43,448 bases of DNA from an uncultured Acetatifactor sp. (lineage in GTDB: Bacteria; Bacillota; Clostridia; Lachnospirales; Lachnospiraceae), in NCBI GenBank assembly GCA_934436245.1, contig CAKSAM010000023.1, positions 1-43,448 of the forward strand, read 5' to 3'. The translations under genes were made by a program, and so were the position numbers. Below the pieces are notes generated by a model. The model had not been told where the DNA came from. It ran no database searches and saw only the letters and a program-made list of their open reading frames with translations. Positions 6,642-15,122 of the stretch are shown piece by piece. Position 1 is the stretch's first letter, and each line of letters begins with the position of its first letter.

Positions 6642-8975
6642 ATGGACGGAAAGGGTATGATGGACAATCAGCTGCAGAAGGATCGGGAACACAAGCTTCA
6701 GATCAACACGCAGGAGCAGCAGACGATAGAGACGACGGCGTTTGATGAGCGCTTTTTGCAGCTGACGCAGGAAAGCTATGCGAACCAGACGGCGGAGCCG
6801 GATTCGCTCGCATTATATAGGGAAAAGACTGCGGAAATGAAGGATACTGCCGAACTTGGAGGGACATCCGGCAAGGGAAAAAAGAGCATTAATGCCGAGA
6901 AGAAGGAGAAACTCCGCAGAAGCAAGGCATTGACGAGCAAAGCGACTGCCTATACAGAAGAAATTCACACACAACTGGCGCAGGTTCAGCAGGAGACGAC
7001 AAAAAATGATCCCGAGCTTCAGCTTCGGTTTCTGGAACAGTACCGTTTTACACCGCAAATGTTTGTGAGCAGCAATATCCGTGCAAATTTTAAGGAATAT
7101 GTGAGTCTGATCAACAGCTATTACAAGCTTCAAGGCTTGTATGAGGAAAGCGAGGATACGGCTGGCATGCAGCGGTTGGAGGCACTTGCACCGATTGTGG
7201 AGGCATTTACACACAGACTTTCGGTGTACTGTGAACAGAACAGAGTTTTCCTGAGCGGGGAAATCCTGGCCGATAAACAAAAGGCATCACAGCTGACGCA
7301 GCAGGAGATAGATAACTGGTACGGACTGGTCAGTGAGTATGAGCCGGAGACGGCAGAACTTCCGGCGGCACCCGAGGAACAGCTGACGGCAGAGGAAATG
7401 AAGCAGGTGTGCACCCAGATCCATCTGCTGAGGGAAGATGCCGAGGCAGACCCGAACAGTGATCCCACATGGCTGGAGGATCTGCGGCTGAGAGAGCAAC
7501 GCTATCAGGCCTATTATCTTCTGGCGGCCAAAAAGGCCGAACTGGCAGACGGCGGAGACACGGCGGAGCTGGAGCAGACGATCCGGGAACTACAGGAGGA
7601 TGTCAGGAGGCTGGAACTGCGGAAACTGCGCATGGAACTGGGAATGCCGCAGGCCGGGCAGCAGACAGAGACTATCCACCGGACAAGAGAAGAAGCTATC
7701 TCCACGGATTCGGATAAGCTAAGTTACCAGTCAAGAGACCGTCTGGCAGCATTGAACCGCAGTCTGCAGGCGGCGGGCGGACCGCCGGATACGGTGGCGT
7801 TGATCGGGCAGTATGTACAGGGGACCAGATACCGGGTCGGCTATACCCGGGAAAGAGAGAATCTGCAGGCGGCGCGGAAAGCGGTTGAGAAGGCTTTGCA
7901 ACAGGAGAATAATGAACAGATCCGCGAGGCACTTTTGGGGGTCAAGTCCTATTTTGACACAATGACAAACGGCACACTGGTGGTCCCGGAGGGGGCGGAG
8001 ATCCTTGACTTCCGGAATAAGCGGCCGGAAGAGGCCGGTACGGGCCAAAGTGGGTCTACGCGCAACGCCCTGATCCGCAAGCTGACGTATTGGAGCGACC
8101 AGAAGGATACCCCATTGTTTGCCCATGAGCCCACGGTCAATGACCTGAAGCAGCGTCTGGTTTCCAACTGTTACATGATGGCATCCACTGCCGGACTGGT
8201 GGAGTTTTCACCGGAGATCCTGAAAAGCTGTATCGTGGATGAGGGGGACAGTGTGGTGGTCCGGCTCTATGAGAGAAGGGTGGTCGAGAAGGCAAAGGAA
8301 CAGCCTGAGGAAGAAACGTCTGTGGAGGAAGTGACGGAGGGAGAGTTACAGGAAGACCAGTTGGAGAAAGATCTGATGGAGGACATTGAAATGCTGGATG
8401 ACATCGAAGAGACGGAATTTGCACCGATCTATGTGCGTGTCAGCAAGGAGATTCCCCGGATTGCCGGGGCGGATGCATTGTCTTCCGGTGCACTCTGGAT
8501 GCAGATGATAGAGAAGGCGTGTGCATTTGTGGGAAAAGAAAATGTCAAGGGCTACCAGTCGCTCTGGTACGGCGAGGGCGGAGCGTTTCTGGAGCGGCTC
8601 CTTGGGATCTCCCAGGAGCCTGTGGGCATGGAGAACGAAGACGCTTTGTTCGAAGAGATCCGCACCGCCAAGGAGCGTGGTTATGTCTATAATGCCGGAT
8701 CTAAGGACGAAGCAGGCAAGGAGGACGGTCTGAACGGCGAGCACGCCTATACGGTCATGGGTGCGAAAGAGATTGACGGGAAGAAGTATATTCTCTTAAG
8801 AAACCCCTACAGTACCTTTTCCCTCCAGTATCAGGAGAATGGTGAGAAGACCAGAACCGGCGACCTGATCAATGTCTCCTCGGACGAGACCTACGGACAG
8901 TTCTATATCGAGGTATCGGATTTCGTCAGGAAATTCAAAAAGGTGACCCGTACCAATATCGCCGCAGGGACATAG
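6642..8975 (+). CDS. Large protein with C-terminal calpain-like (C2) cysteine protease domain
   Basis: A 777-residue protein without signal peptide or membrane segment. A GGGGGA site precedes the ATG. Residues 1 to about 450 are charged, Gln/Glu-rich and largely helical, with probable coiled coils. The C-terminal third looks like a calpain catalytic domain. Cys510 lies in SNCYMMASTAGL (calpains: G-x-C-[YW]-[FLM]), His701 in GEHAYTVMGA (calpains: GHAYTV), and Asn721 in LLRNPYST (calpains: LRNPWG). A Glu/Asp-rich insertion (about 547-593) interrupts the domain, so the Cys-His spacing is somewhat longer than in animal calpains. The His-Asn spacing (20) is normal. It lies between a GNAT gene and a secreted NlpC/P60 hydrolase. 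Proteolytic activity and calcium dependence are untested inferences. Confidence 0.75.
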   Translation: MDGKGMMDNQLQKDREHKLQINTQEQQTIETTAFDERFLQLTQESYANQTAEPDSLALYREKTAEMKDTAELGGTSGKGKKSINAEKKEKLRRSKALTSKATAYTEEIHTQLAQVQQETTKNDPELQLRFLEQYRFTPQMFVSSNIRANFKEYVSLINSYYKLQGLYEESEDTAGMQRLEALAPIVEAFTHRLSVYCEQNRVFLSGEILADKQKASQLTQQEIDNWYGLVSEYEPETAELPAAPEEQLTAEEMKQVCTQIHLLREDAEADPNSDPTWLEDLRLREQRYQAYYLLAAKKAELADGGDTAELEQTIRELQEDVRRLELRKLRMELGMPQAGQQTETIHRTREEAISTDSDKLSYQSRDRLAALNRSLQAAGGPPDTVALIGQYVQGTRYRVGYTRERENLQAARKAVEKALQQENNEQIREALLGVKSYFDTMTNGTLVVPEGAEILDFRNKRPEEAGTGQSGSTRNALIRKLTYWSDQKDTPLFAHEPTVNDLKQRLVSNCYMMASTAGLVEFSPEILKSCIVDEGDSVVVRLYERRVVEKAKEQPEEETSVEEVTEGELQEDQLEKDLMEDIEMLDDIEETEFAPIYVRVSKEIPRIAGADALSSGALWMQMIEKACAFVGKENVKGYQSLWYGEGGAFLERLLGISQEPVGMENEDALFEEIRTAKERGYVYNAGSKDEAGKEDGLNGEHAYTVMGAKEIDGKKYILLRNPYSTFSLQYQENGEKTRTGDLINVSSDETYGQFYIEVSDFVRKFKKVTRTNIAAGT

Positions 8976-9065
8976 CGGTCAGCCCGGAGACAGAAGTTTT
9001 TTGAACCACAGCGGAATCCATGGTGGAACAGATTAATTTGCAGAAGTGAAAAACAGGAAGTTGAA

Positions 9066-10307
9066 ATGAAGAAAAGAGTTGTAATGGCACTGGTGGTAGC
9101 ATTGGCAGGCATGAGCCTGACTACAGCAGCGAGCACCGGAGAACTAAAAATACAGAATGAAGTCTCGGTACAGAAAGTACATGCGGCAGAAATACACCAG
9201 ATTGGTGTCGAGCCGATCCCGGAGATCGGACAGATCACCATCGAGGATCTGCTGGCGGTACAGGGCAGTGAGACCGAGGACCCCAGGGCAGTGGGAGAAC
9301 TGGCAGATCCTGCGGATGTTCCTGTGGCAGAAGCATCCGTGGAGGACACGAATGAAGACGAGTATGCATCGTTAGCCATTGCCAATGTGACCAATTATGT
9401 GAACGTGAGAACCGAACCGAATACGGACAGTGCCGTAGTAGGCAAAATCTATGATGGAGCCGTAGCGCAGATCCTGGGTGTGGCGGGAGAAGATCAGGAC
9501 TGGTTCCAGATCGTCTCAGGAAATGTGGAAGGATATATCAAAGCTGAGTTCTTCATCTACGGAGATGCTGCAGCTGAGGTAGTAGACAATTATGTGACCA
9601 GATATGCTGTTGTTACCGCAGACCGTCTGAATGTGAGACAGGAACCGGCTGTGGATGCAAAGCGGATCGGCTATATTGATAACGGAGAGAAGGCTGAGAT
9701 CCTTGAGAATGACGGGGAATGGCTGAAGGTACAGTATACAGAAGACAAGGAAGGTTATGTCTCTGCGGAATATGTGACGATTTCCGAAGAATTCATCTAT
9801 GCGAAGACCATCGAAGAGGAACAGGCAGAGATTGCAGCACAGAAAGCACTGCAGGAGAGAGAGCAAAGTACGGAGCAGGAGACACCGGAGGTGATTACGA
9901 ACATCACACTTCCCACTACTACCTATACCTCCAATGCGGAGCTCAGACAGGGAATCATTGATTATGCCATGCAGTATCTCGGTAACCGGTATGTACACGG
10001 TGGTTCCAGCCTGTCGGGAGGAACGGATTGCTCGGGATTTACCTGCTTTATCTATGCGGAGTTTGGCTATTCCATCAGCCGCACGCCGGGAGGTCAGTAT
10101 TCCGGTGCGGGACGCAGCATCAGTTCAGAGGAACTGCAGCCCGGAGATATCATATGTTATAGTTCCAATGGTGGGAAAAGTTGTACCCATGTGGGACTGT
10201 ATATTGGTGATGGACAGATCATCCATTCCGCCAACTCGCGGAAAGGTGTCATCATCAGTGCTGTGGATTACAGTCCCATCATCGGTATGAGAAACGTTAT
10301 TGATTAA
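9066..10307 (+). CDS. Secreted SH3b-NlpC/P60 peptidoglycan hydrolase
   Basis: A 413-residue exported protein. A signal peptide covers about residues 1-23 (MKKRV..., Ala-rich). After an acidic linker come two bacterial SH3 domains (about 105-160 and 178-230), recognised by NVRTEPNTDSAVVGKIYDG and LNVRQEPAVDAKRIGYIDNG. A Glu/Gln-rich linker leads to a C-terminal NlpC/P60 domain (about 300-413). The catalytic triad is Cys322 (GTDCSGF), His375 (THVGLYIGD) and His387 (IIHSA). Such enzymes cut gamma-D-Glu-diamino acid bonds in stem peptides of the wall; the SH3b domains bind the wall. AGGAAG precedes the ATG. It overlaps the convergent CapA-like gene by 11 bp. Confidence 0.93.
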   Translation: MKKRVVMALVVALAGMSLTTAASTGELKIQNEVSVQKVHAAEIHQIGVEPIPEIGQITIEDLLAVQGSETEDPRAVGELADPADVPVAEASVEDTNEDEYASLAIANVTNYVNVRTEPNTDSAVVGKIYDGAVAQILGVAGEDQDWFQIVSGNVEGYIKAEFFIYGDAAAEVVDNYVTRYAVVTADRLNVRQEPAVDAKRIGYIDNGEKAEILENDGEWLKVQYTEDKEGYVSAEYVTISEEFIYAKTIEEEQAEIAAQKALQEREQSTEQETPEVITNITLPTTTYTSNAELRQGIIDYAMQYLGNRYVHGGSSLSGGTDCSGFTCFIYAEFGYSISRTPGGQYSGAGRSISSEELQPGDIICYSSNGGKSCTHVGLYIGDGQIIHSANSRKGVIISAVDYSPIIGMRNVID

Positions 10308-11616
10308 TAGAATTGGTTTTGAAATTATGGAGCGCCTGATCTTTGGTGAGTACGAAATCACCGAGGATCTCGTTGCTCCATTTTTGCAGGTCTTCCAGAT
10401 GAAGGGTCACACCGGCATAATTGCGGATGCCGTGGGAGGCTGCCAGCTCTTCGGTATAATCTTCCAGCAGATAGACATTTTCAAACCGTACCGGTCCGGA
10501 GGTGTATTGGCATACCAGAGGGATTACACCGGTGGTCTTACGCTCGATAGAGACACCGTCCTCTGCAACATGAAAAGTCAGCCAGGCCATGCCCTCTAAC
10601 ATGCTGAGAGTATTTTTCTGGGTGGACACATAATTGCCCAGTGAATAATAGCACAGAGCCTCGTTGCCGTTTTCAGCCGTGATCCATTCCACAGGCTCTA
10701 CTACATGAGGGTGGGTTCCGATAATGACATCGGCACCGGCTTTGGTCATCTCCAGTGCCCATTTTTCCTGATAGCTTGAGATTTTGGAGGAATACTCGGT
10801 CCCCCAGTGAGGACAGACGATGACGATGTCTGCCAGTTCTTTTGCACGGGAGATATCCTCTAAGACCTGTGGGTTCAGCGTAGTGAAGTCCATCTGTCCA
10901 TTTTTCTCATTTACGGCACATAGAAGATTCAGATGTCCCAGCAGATCTAAGGGGAGTGTCTCAGTATTGGCACCGTAGGTATAATTTAAGATGGCGAAGG
11001 TGACATCATCGATGGTAAGTAACGGAATGTCATCTGTCTGTGAAACGTCTTCGTGAATACCGGTTACCAGTATCTCCGGGTGCTCGGTTTTCCAGAAATC
11101 CGCACAGTATAACAGACCGTCCAGTTTTTGGTCTGCGGTATGATTGGAGGCGTGCAGTACCACATTGAAGCCTGCATCTGCGATCGCATCCCCGACCTCA
11201 GTAGGAGAATTAAAATAGGGAAATCCGGAAAACCCCCGGGAATTTCCGCCCATGATGGTTTCCTGATTGATGATCTTCACATCTGCGGTATCCAGAAAAG
11301 GGCGGATCCCATCGAACAGCATGGAATAATCATAGGTACCGTTCTCCTGCTTTCCACTGGCTACGATCCCCAGATGCATCAGGTTGTCACCGACAGCCAT
11401 GAGCGTAATGTCATGCTCCGGGAAGGGAGTGGGGGTCGGCTCCGGCGTAGGGACGGGAACCGGTGTGGCAGAAGGTGGTGCAGAGGTCTGTGGAACGACA
11501 ACAACATCGCTGCCTGCAGCAGTCTTTTCCAGAAAGTAATAGCCACTCATGCCCGTCAGCAACAGTAACGGAACGAGAATCAACAGCAGATAGAAACGTG
11601 AAATCGGTTTTTTCAT
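10297..11616 (-). CDS. CapA-family metallophosphatase-like protein, membrane-anchored
   Basis: A 439-residue protein of the CapA/PgsA (poly-gamma-glutamate capsule) family, which has a calcineurin-like phosphoesterase fold. An N-terminal hydrophobic segment (about residues 7-29) anchors it outside the membrane. A Pro/Thr-rich linker (PVPVPTPEPTPTPFPEHD) follows. Metal-site motifs are visible: LMAVGDNLMH, HASNHTADQ, CPHWGTEYSS, GTHPHVVEPVEW and YSLGNYVS. AAAGGA precedes the ATG, and a good promoter lies at 11687-11715. No capB/capC partner genes are nearby, so a capsule role is not supported here. Its stop codon lies within the 3' end of the convergent NlpC/P60 gene. Confidence 0.9.
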   Translation of the reverse strand: MKKPISRFYLLLILVPLLLLTGMSGYYFLEKTAAGSDVVVVPQTSAPPSATPVPVPTPEPTPTPFPEHDITLMAVGDNLMHLGIVASGKQENGTYDYSMLFDGIRPFLDTADVKIINQETIMGGNSRGFSGFPYFNSPTEVGDAIADAGFNVVLHASNHTADQKLDGLLYCADFWKTEHPEILVTGIHEDVSQTDDIPLLTIDDVTFAILNYTYGANTETLPLDLLGHLNLLCAVNEKNGQMDFTTLNPQVLEDISRAKELADIVIVCPHWGTEYSSKISSYQEKWALEMTKAGADVIIGTHPHVVEPVEWITAENGNEALCYYSLGNYVSTQKNTLSMLEGMAWLTFHVAEDGVSIERKTTGVIPLVCQYTSGPVRFENVYLLEDYTEELAASHGIRNYAGVTLHLEDLQKWSNEILGDFVLTKDQALHNFKTNSINQ

Positions 11617-11686
11617 ATGTTATCCTTTATTATCTTTTGTGGAATTCCGGTTACAAGGTCTGTTTACAATCAAAAGTAACAATAGT

Positions 11687-11715
11687 ATTATAGCATTGAT
11701 TTTAGTCCTTCGCAA
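11687..11715 (-). promoter_or_regulatory. Promoter of the CapA-like gene
   Basis: On the minus strand, TTGCGA (11715-11710), a 17-bp spacer and a perfect TATAAT (11692-11687). It lies about 70 bp upstream of the ATG and is back-to-back with the ABC-importer promoter. Confidence 0.65.
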
Positions 11716-11743
11716 AAAGAAAAAATAAATTACTGTTTTCCTA

Positions 11744-11772
11744 TTGACATAGTATGAAATAGGGGATATAAT
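11744..11772 (+). promoter_or_regulatory. Consensus sigma-A promoter of the ABC importer operon
   Basis: Perfect TTGACA (11744-11749) and TATAAT (11767-11772) with a 17-bp spacer. The leader to the ATG at 11830 is about 50 nt, too short for a known large riboswitch. Confidence 0.9.
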
Positions 11773-11829
11773 CCTACCCATAAGTTGATTCGATACTTAA
11801 ATGAGACATCGAAGAGGAGGAAAAGGATT

Positions 11830-12729
11830 ATGAAGAAGTTTGAGTGGAAGAATGTTTTGGCACTGGCATTAACAGGAGCACTGGCACTGGGGCTGACCGC
11901 ATGCGGAAGCAGCAATAACGGTACCACAGACGCAGGAAGTGCTGCTAATGGTGACGCAGGAAGTAAGGCAGTATATCGTACTTTGGATGAGATCAAGGCA
12001 AGCGGTACGATCAATATCGGTGTATTTTCAGATAAGAATCCGTTCGGCTATGTGGATGAGAATGGTGAGTATCAGGGGTATGACGTATATTATGCAAGAA
12101 GACTTGGTGAGGATCTGGGCGTAGATGTGAACTTCGTATCTACAGAGGCAGCCAACCGTATCGAATATTTACAGACCGGCAAGGTGGATGTGATCCTGGC
12201 CAACTTCACCGTAACTCCCGAGAGAGCAGAGGAAGTTGATTTTGCTCTTCCTTATATGAATGTAGCACTGGGCGTAGTATCCAAGGATGACAATGTGATC
12301 ACAAGCCTGGACAACTGGAATGCAGATGATTCCATTATCGTGATCTCCGGAACTACTGCAGAGACCTATTTGATCGCAAATTATCCTGATATTCCTTTAC
12401 AGAAGTTTGATTCCTATGCAACCGCTAAGGAAGCATTTGAAAACGGTACTTCCGTAGCATGGGCAAACGACAATACCGAGGTTATCGCATTTGCACTGCA
12501 GAATGAGGGCTATACCGTAGGTATTCCTTCCCTGGGCAGCGCAGATACCATTGCACCTGCAGTATCCAAGGGCAATACCACACTGCTTGACTGGATCAAT
12601 GATGAGATCGCAAGCCTTGGTGAAGAGAACTTCTTCCATGCAGATTACGAGGCTACTCTGGCTGACACCTATGGCCTGGATTACGAGGAAAGCCTGGTAG
12701 TAGAGGGCGGCAAGGTAAGCGCACAATAA
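11830..12729 (+). CDS. Amino-acid ABC importer substrate-binding lipoprotein, CjaA-like
   Basis: A 299-residue lipoprotein of SBP_bac_3 type. The ATG at 11830 follows GAGGAGG. The signal ends in the lipobox GLTAC with Cys25. The mature part shows GVFSDKNPFGYVDENGEYQG, RIEYLQTGKVDVILANFTVT and a C-terminal LGEENFFHADYEATL. From memory, these closely follow the cysteine-binding protein CjaA of Campylobacter, so cysteine (or cystine) is the best guess for the ligand. It is the first gene of an importer operon with two permeases and an ATPase, driven by a consensus promoter. A 46-bp inverted-repeat element lies between it and the permease genes. Amino-acid import is firm; the substrate is inference. 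Confidence 0.92.
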   Translation: MKKFEWKNVLALALTGALALGLTACGSSNNGTTDAGSAANGDAGSKAVYRTLDEIKASGTINIGVFSDKNPFGYVDENGEYQGYDVYYARRLGEDLGVDVNFVSTEAANRIEYLQTGKVDVILANFTVTPERAEEVDFALPYMNVALGVVSKDDNVITSLDNWNADDSIIVISGTTAETYLIANYPDIPLQKFDSYATAKEAFENGTSVAWANDNTEVIAFALQNEGYTVGIPSLGSADTIAPAVSKGNTTLLDWINDEIASLGEENFFHADYEATLADTYGLDYEESLVVEGGKVSAQ

Positions 12730-12792
12730 GGTACGGATCGGAATAGAATGATAGAAAGGGGAACTTCTTTTGTTATAATCTAAAAGTTGTGT

Positions 12793-12838
12793 GTAACTGT
12801 TCAGAGCCGATTTTGCGAATAAGGTTTTGAATAGTTAC
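12793..12838. repeat. 46-bp inverted-repeat element inside the importer operon
   Basis: GTAACTGTTCAGAGCC (12793-12808) and GGTTTTGAATAGTTAC (12823-12838) are imperfect inverted repeats with 13 of 16 positions matching. They flank GATTTTGCGAATAA. Both the ends and the core recur at 28868-29043: ACAACTATTCAGAGCC and, in reverse complement, GATTTTGCGAAT. In mRNA this would fold into a hairpin between the binding-protein and permease genes. Processing or differential expression is possible. Confidence 0.7.
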
Positions 12839-12873
12839 GATTGTTGGAAAGCTCCTTGAAAGGAAAGAAATAA

Positions 12874-13533
12874 ATGAACTGGGAATTTATAGGAAAATAT
12901 CTGCCCATGTATGAAAAGGCAGCGTGGCTTACCGTGAAGATCGGTGTCATGGGAATCCTGTCTACGATTCTGGTGGGACTGATCTGTGCGGCAATACAAT
13001 ATTATAAGGTGCCGGTGCTTCGATGGATCGTAACGGTCTACGTGGAGCTGAGCCGTAATACACCGCTTCTGGTACAGCTGTTTTTTATCTATTATGGATT
13101 CCCGAAGATCGGGATCCGGATGCCGGCGGAGCTGTGTGGTGTAGTCGGTCTGGCATTCTTAGGCGGCAGCTATATGGCAGAAAGCTTCCGCAGCGGCCTG
13201 GAAGCGGTGGAACCGATCCAGGGTGAGAGTGCCACCAGCCTGGGAATGAATTCCTGGCAGGTGCTGAGATTCGTGATTTTGCCCCAGGCAATGTCCACCA
13301 GTATCCCGGCCTTTGTAGCGAATATTATTTTCCTGTTGAAGGAGACTAGTGTATTCAGTGCCATCAGTCTGATGGATCTGATGTTTACGGCAAAGGATCT
13401 GATCGGTCTCTATTATAAGACTACGGAGAGCCTGTTCCTCCTGGTGGTATTTTATCTGTTGATCCTGCTGCCGGTATCTATCGTGGGATCTCTGGTGGAG
13501 AGGAGGATGCGTTATGCCGGATTTGGGGATTGA
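12874..13533 (+). CDS. Amino-acid ABC importer permease (first)
   Basis: A 219-residue HisM/GlnP-type inner-membrane permease. It has about five hydrophobic segments, ELSRNTPLLVQLFFIYYG near residues 57-74, and the EAA loop MAESFRSGLEAVEPIQGESA followed by LGMNSWQVLRFVILPQA, which docks onto the ATPase. An AAAGGAAAG site precedes the ATG. Its last 20 bp overlap the start of the second permease, so translation is probably coupled. With its partner it would form a heterodimeric channel for the cysteine-type substrate. Confidence 0.93.
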   Translation: MNWEFIGKYLPMYEKAAWLTVKIGVMGILSTILVGLICAAIQYYKVPVLRWIVTVYVELSRNTPLLVQLFFIYYGFPKIGIRMPAELCGVVGLAFLGGSYMAESFRSGLEAVEPIQGESATSLGMNSWQVLRFVILPQAMSTSIPAFVANIIFLLKETSVFSAISLMDLMFTAKDLIGLYYKTTESLFLLVVFYLLILLPVSIVGSLVERRMRYAGFGD

Positions 13534-14188
13534 TGTTTTATTCAAAGGCACGAACATGCTCCGCCTGTTACAGGGACTGTGGGTAGCCATGAAGATCAGT
13601 ATCGTATCCATTCTGATCAGTATGCCGTTAGGCATTCTGGTGGGGGCATTGATGACGGTGAAGAACCGTTTTGTGAAGGCTGTATTCCGGGTCTATCTGG
13701 AATTTATCCGTATTATGCCGCAGCTGGTGCTTTTGTTTATTGTATATTTCGGGTCTACCAGAGCGCTGGGCTGGAATCTGTCCGGAGAGCTGGCATCCGT
13801 TATTGTCTTCGTCCTGTGGGGCACCGCAGAGATGGGAGATCTGGTGCGTGGAGCCCTGATCAGTATCCCGAAGCACCAGTATGAAAGCAGTGAAGCACTG
13901 GGACTCAGTAAAATACAGACCTATCTGTATATCATTATTCCGCAGACCGTGCGGAGACTGATCCCACTGTCCATCAACCTGATCACCCGTATGATCAAGA
14001 CTACCAGCCTGGTGCTGATGATCGGTGTGGTGGAAATGTTAAAGGTGGCACAGCAGATCATTGAGGCCAATCGTATGAGCAGCCCCAATGCCGCATTCGG
14101 AGTATTTCTCGTAGTATTCGTTCTGTACTTTTTTGCCTGCTGGCCTTTCAGCGTACTGGCCAGAGTGCTGGAGAAGAAGTGGAATTAG
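13514..14188 (+). CDS. Amino-acid ABC importer permease (second)
   Basis: A 224-residue polar amino-acid permease paralogous to the upstream one. The family motif EFIRIMPQLVLLFIVYFG is present. The EAA loop reads EMGDLVRGALISIPKHQYES and continues EALGLSKIQTYLYIIIPQT. The ATG lies inside the end of the first permease gene, preceded by GAGGAGG. Two permeases, an ATPase and one binding protein make a complete type I importer of the polar amino-acid class. Confidence 0.93.
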   Translation: MPDLGIDVLFKGTNMLRLLQGLWVAMKISIVSILISMPLGILVGALMTVKNRFVKAVFRVYLEFIRIMPQLVLLFIVYFGSTRALGWNLSGELASVIVFVLWGTAEMGDLVRGALISIPKHQYESSEALGLSKIQTYLYIIIPQTVRRLIPLSINLITRMIKTTSLVLMIGVVEMLKVAQQIIEANRMSSPNAAFGVFLVVFVLYFFACWPFSVLARVLEKKWN

Positions 14189-14226
14189 AAATGGAACCGG
14201 AGTCGGAATGAGAATGGAGTGAAAAC

Positions 14227-14994
14227 ATGGCAGAGACATTGTTGAAGATAGAAAATCTGACAAAAGAATATGAAGGCCAGAAGATTCTGGATGGAATCAG
14301 CCTGGAAGTAAAGCAGGGAGATGTTCTGGTAGTGGTAGGACCCAGCGGCTGCGGTAAGAGTACACTGCTTCGCTGTATCAATGCACTGGAACCTATTCAG
14401 GGCGGTACGATAAAGCTACAGGGTATGGATATCCGCAAGGGCAGCAAAAATATCACCACCCTGCGTCAGAAGATCGGCATGGTATTCCAGAGTTATGAAT
14501 TGTTCCCGCATCTGACGGTACTGGACAATATTACGCTGGCACCGGTTAAAGTACAGAAGCGTGATAAGTCAGAGGCGCAGAAGGAGGCTATGGAGCTTCT
14601 GGAGCGAGTGGGACTGGCAGACAAGGCGAAGAGCTATCCCAGACAGCTGTCCGGCGGACAGAAACAGAGAGTTGCCATTGTAAGAGCACTCTGTATGCAT
14701 CCGGAAATCCTGCTGTTCGATGAAGTGACCGCAGCACTGGATCCGGAGATGGTAAGAGAAGTACTGGATGTTATGCTGGATCTGGCAAAACAGGGCAAGA
14801 CCATGCTCATCGTCACCCATGAGATGCAGTTTGCAAAGGCAGTAGCGGACAAAGTTATTTTCATTGACCAGGGGAAGATCGTGGAGGAGGCTGCTCCGGA
14901 AGAATTCTTTGAACATCCGGAGACAGAGAGAGCAAAACAGTTTTTGAATGTATTTACCTTTGAACATGTGGAGCATCACACAGAACAGGCATAA
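14227..14994 (+). CDS. Amino-acid ABC importer ATP-binding protein (GlnQ/HisP type)
   Basis: A 255-residue ATPase that powers the importer. The Walker A motif GPSGCGKST is at residues 38-46. The Q-loop is in [11 protein letters not shown], the signature is [15 protein letters not shown], Walker B is [14 protein letters not shown], and the switch histidine is in LIVTHEM. It has the usual length for the GlnQ family. It lies 38 bp after the second permease and the operon ends at the 15013-15050 terminator. All catalytic motifs are intact. Confidence 0.95.
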   Translation: MAETLLKIENLTKEYEGQKILDGISLEVKQGDVLVVVGPSGCGKSTLLRCINALEPIQGGTIKLQGMDIRKGSKNITTLRQKIGMVFQSYELFPHLTVLDNITLAPVKVQKRDKSEAQKEAMELLERVGLADKAKSYPRQLSGGQKQRVAIVRALCMHPEILLFDEVTAALDPEMVREVLDVMLDLAKQGKTMLIVTHEMQFAKAVADKVIFIDQGKIVEEAAPEEFFEHPETERAKQFLNVFTFEHVEHHTEQA

Positions 14995-15012
14995 GAATCG
15001 CATAAATACAGG

Positions 15013-15050
15013 AAAAAGATAATGAAGAGAGTTTTCATTATCTTTTTTTT
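15013..15050 (+). terminator. Terminator of the amino-acid importer operon
   Basis: AAAAAGATAATGAA pairs with TTCATTATCTTTTT in a 14-bp stem with a 7-nt loop, followed by a T-run. It starts 18 bp after the ATPase stop. A possible TATACT -10 element for the next operon follows at 15055-15060. Confidence 0.85.
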
Positions 15051-15122
15051 ATGCTATACTCATTATGGATTTTTGCGTTTTTTTTAAATGATTTGTAAAT
15101 GCATCAGAGGAGAAAAATAAGG

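Noticed and set aside
8346..8744. Antisense open frame of 132 codons within the calpain-like gene
   Set aside because: It lies opposite the best-conserved catalytic region and has no start site; it is a shadow of the real gene.
10297..11616. Capsule (poly-gamma-glutamate) biosynthesis locus
   Set aside because: Only a CapA-like protein is present; no capB, capC or related ligase genes are nearby.
15099..15122. ATG 15099 as the start of the GT-C-like protein
   Set aside because: No ribosome-binding site lies before it, while AGAGGAG lies between it and the GTG at 15123.
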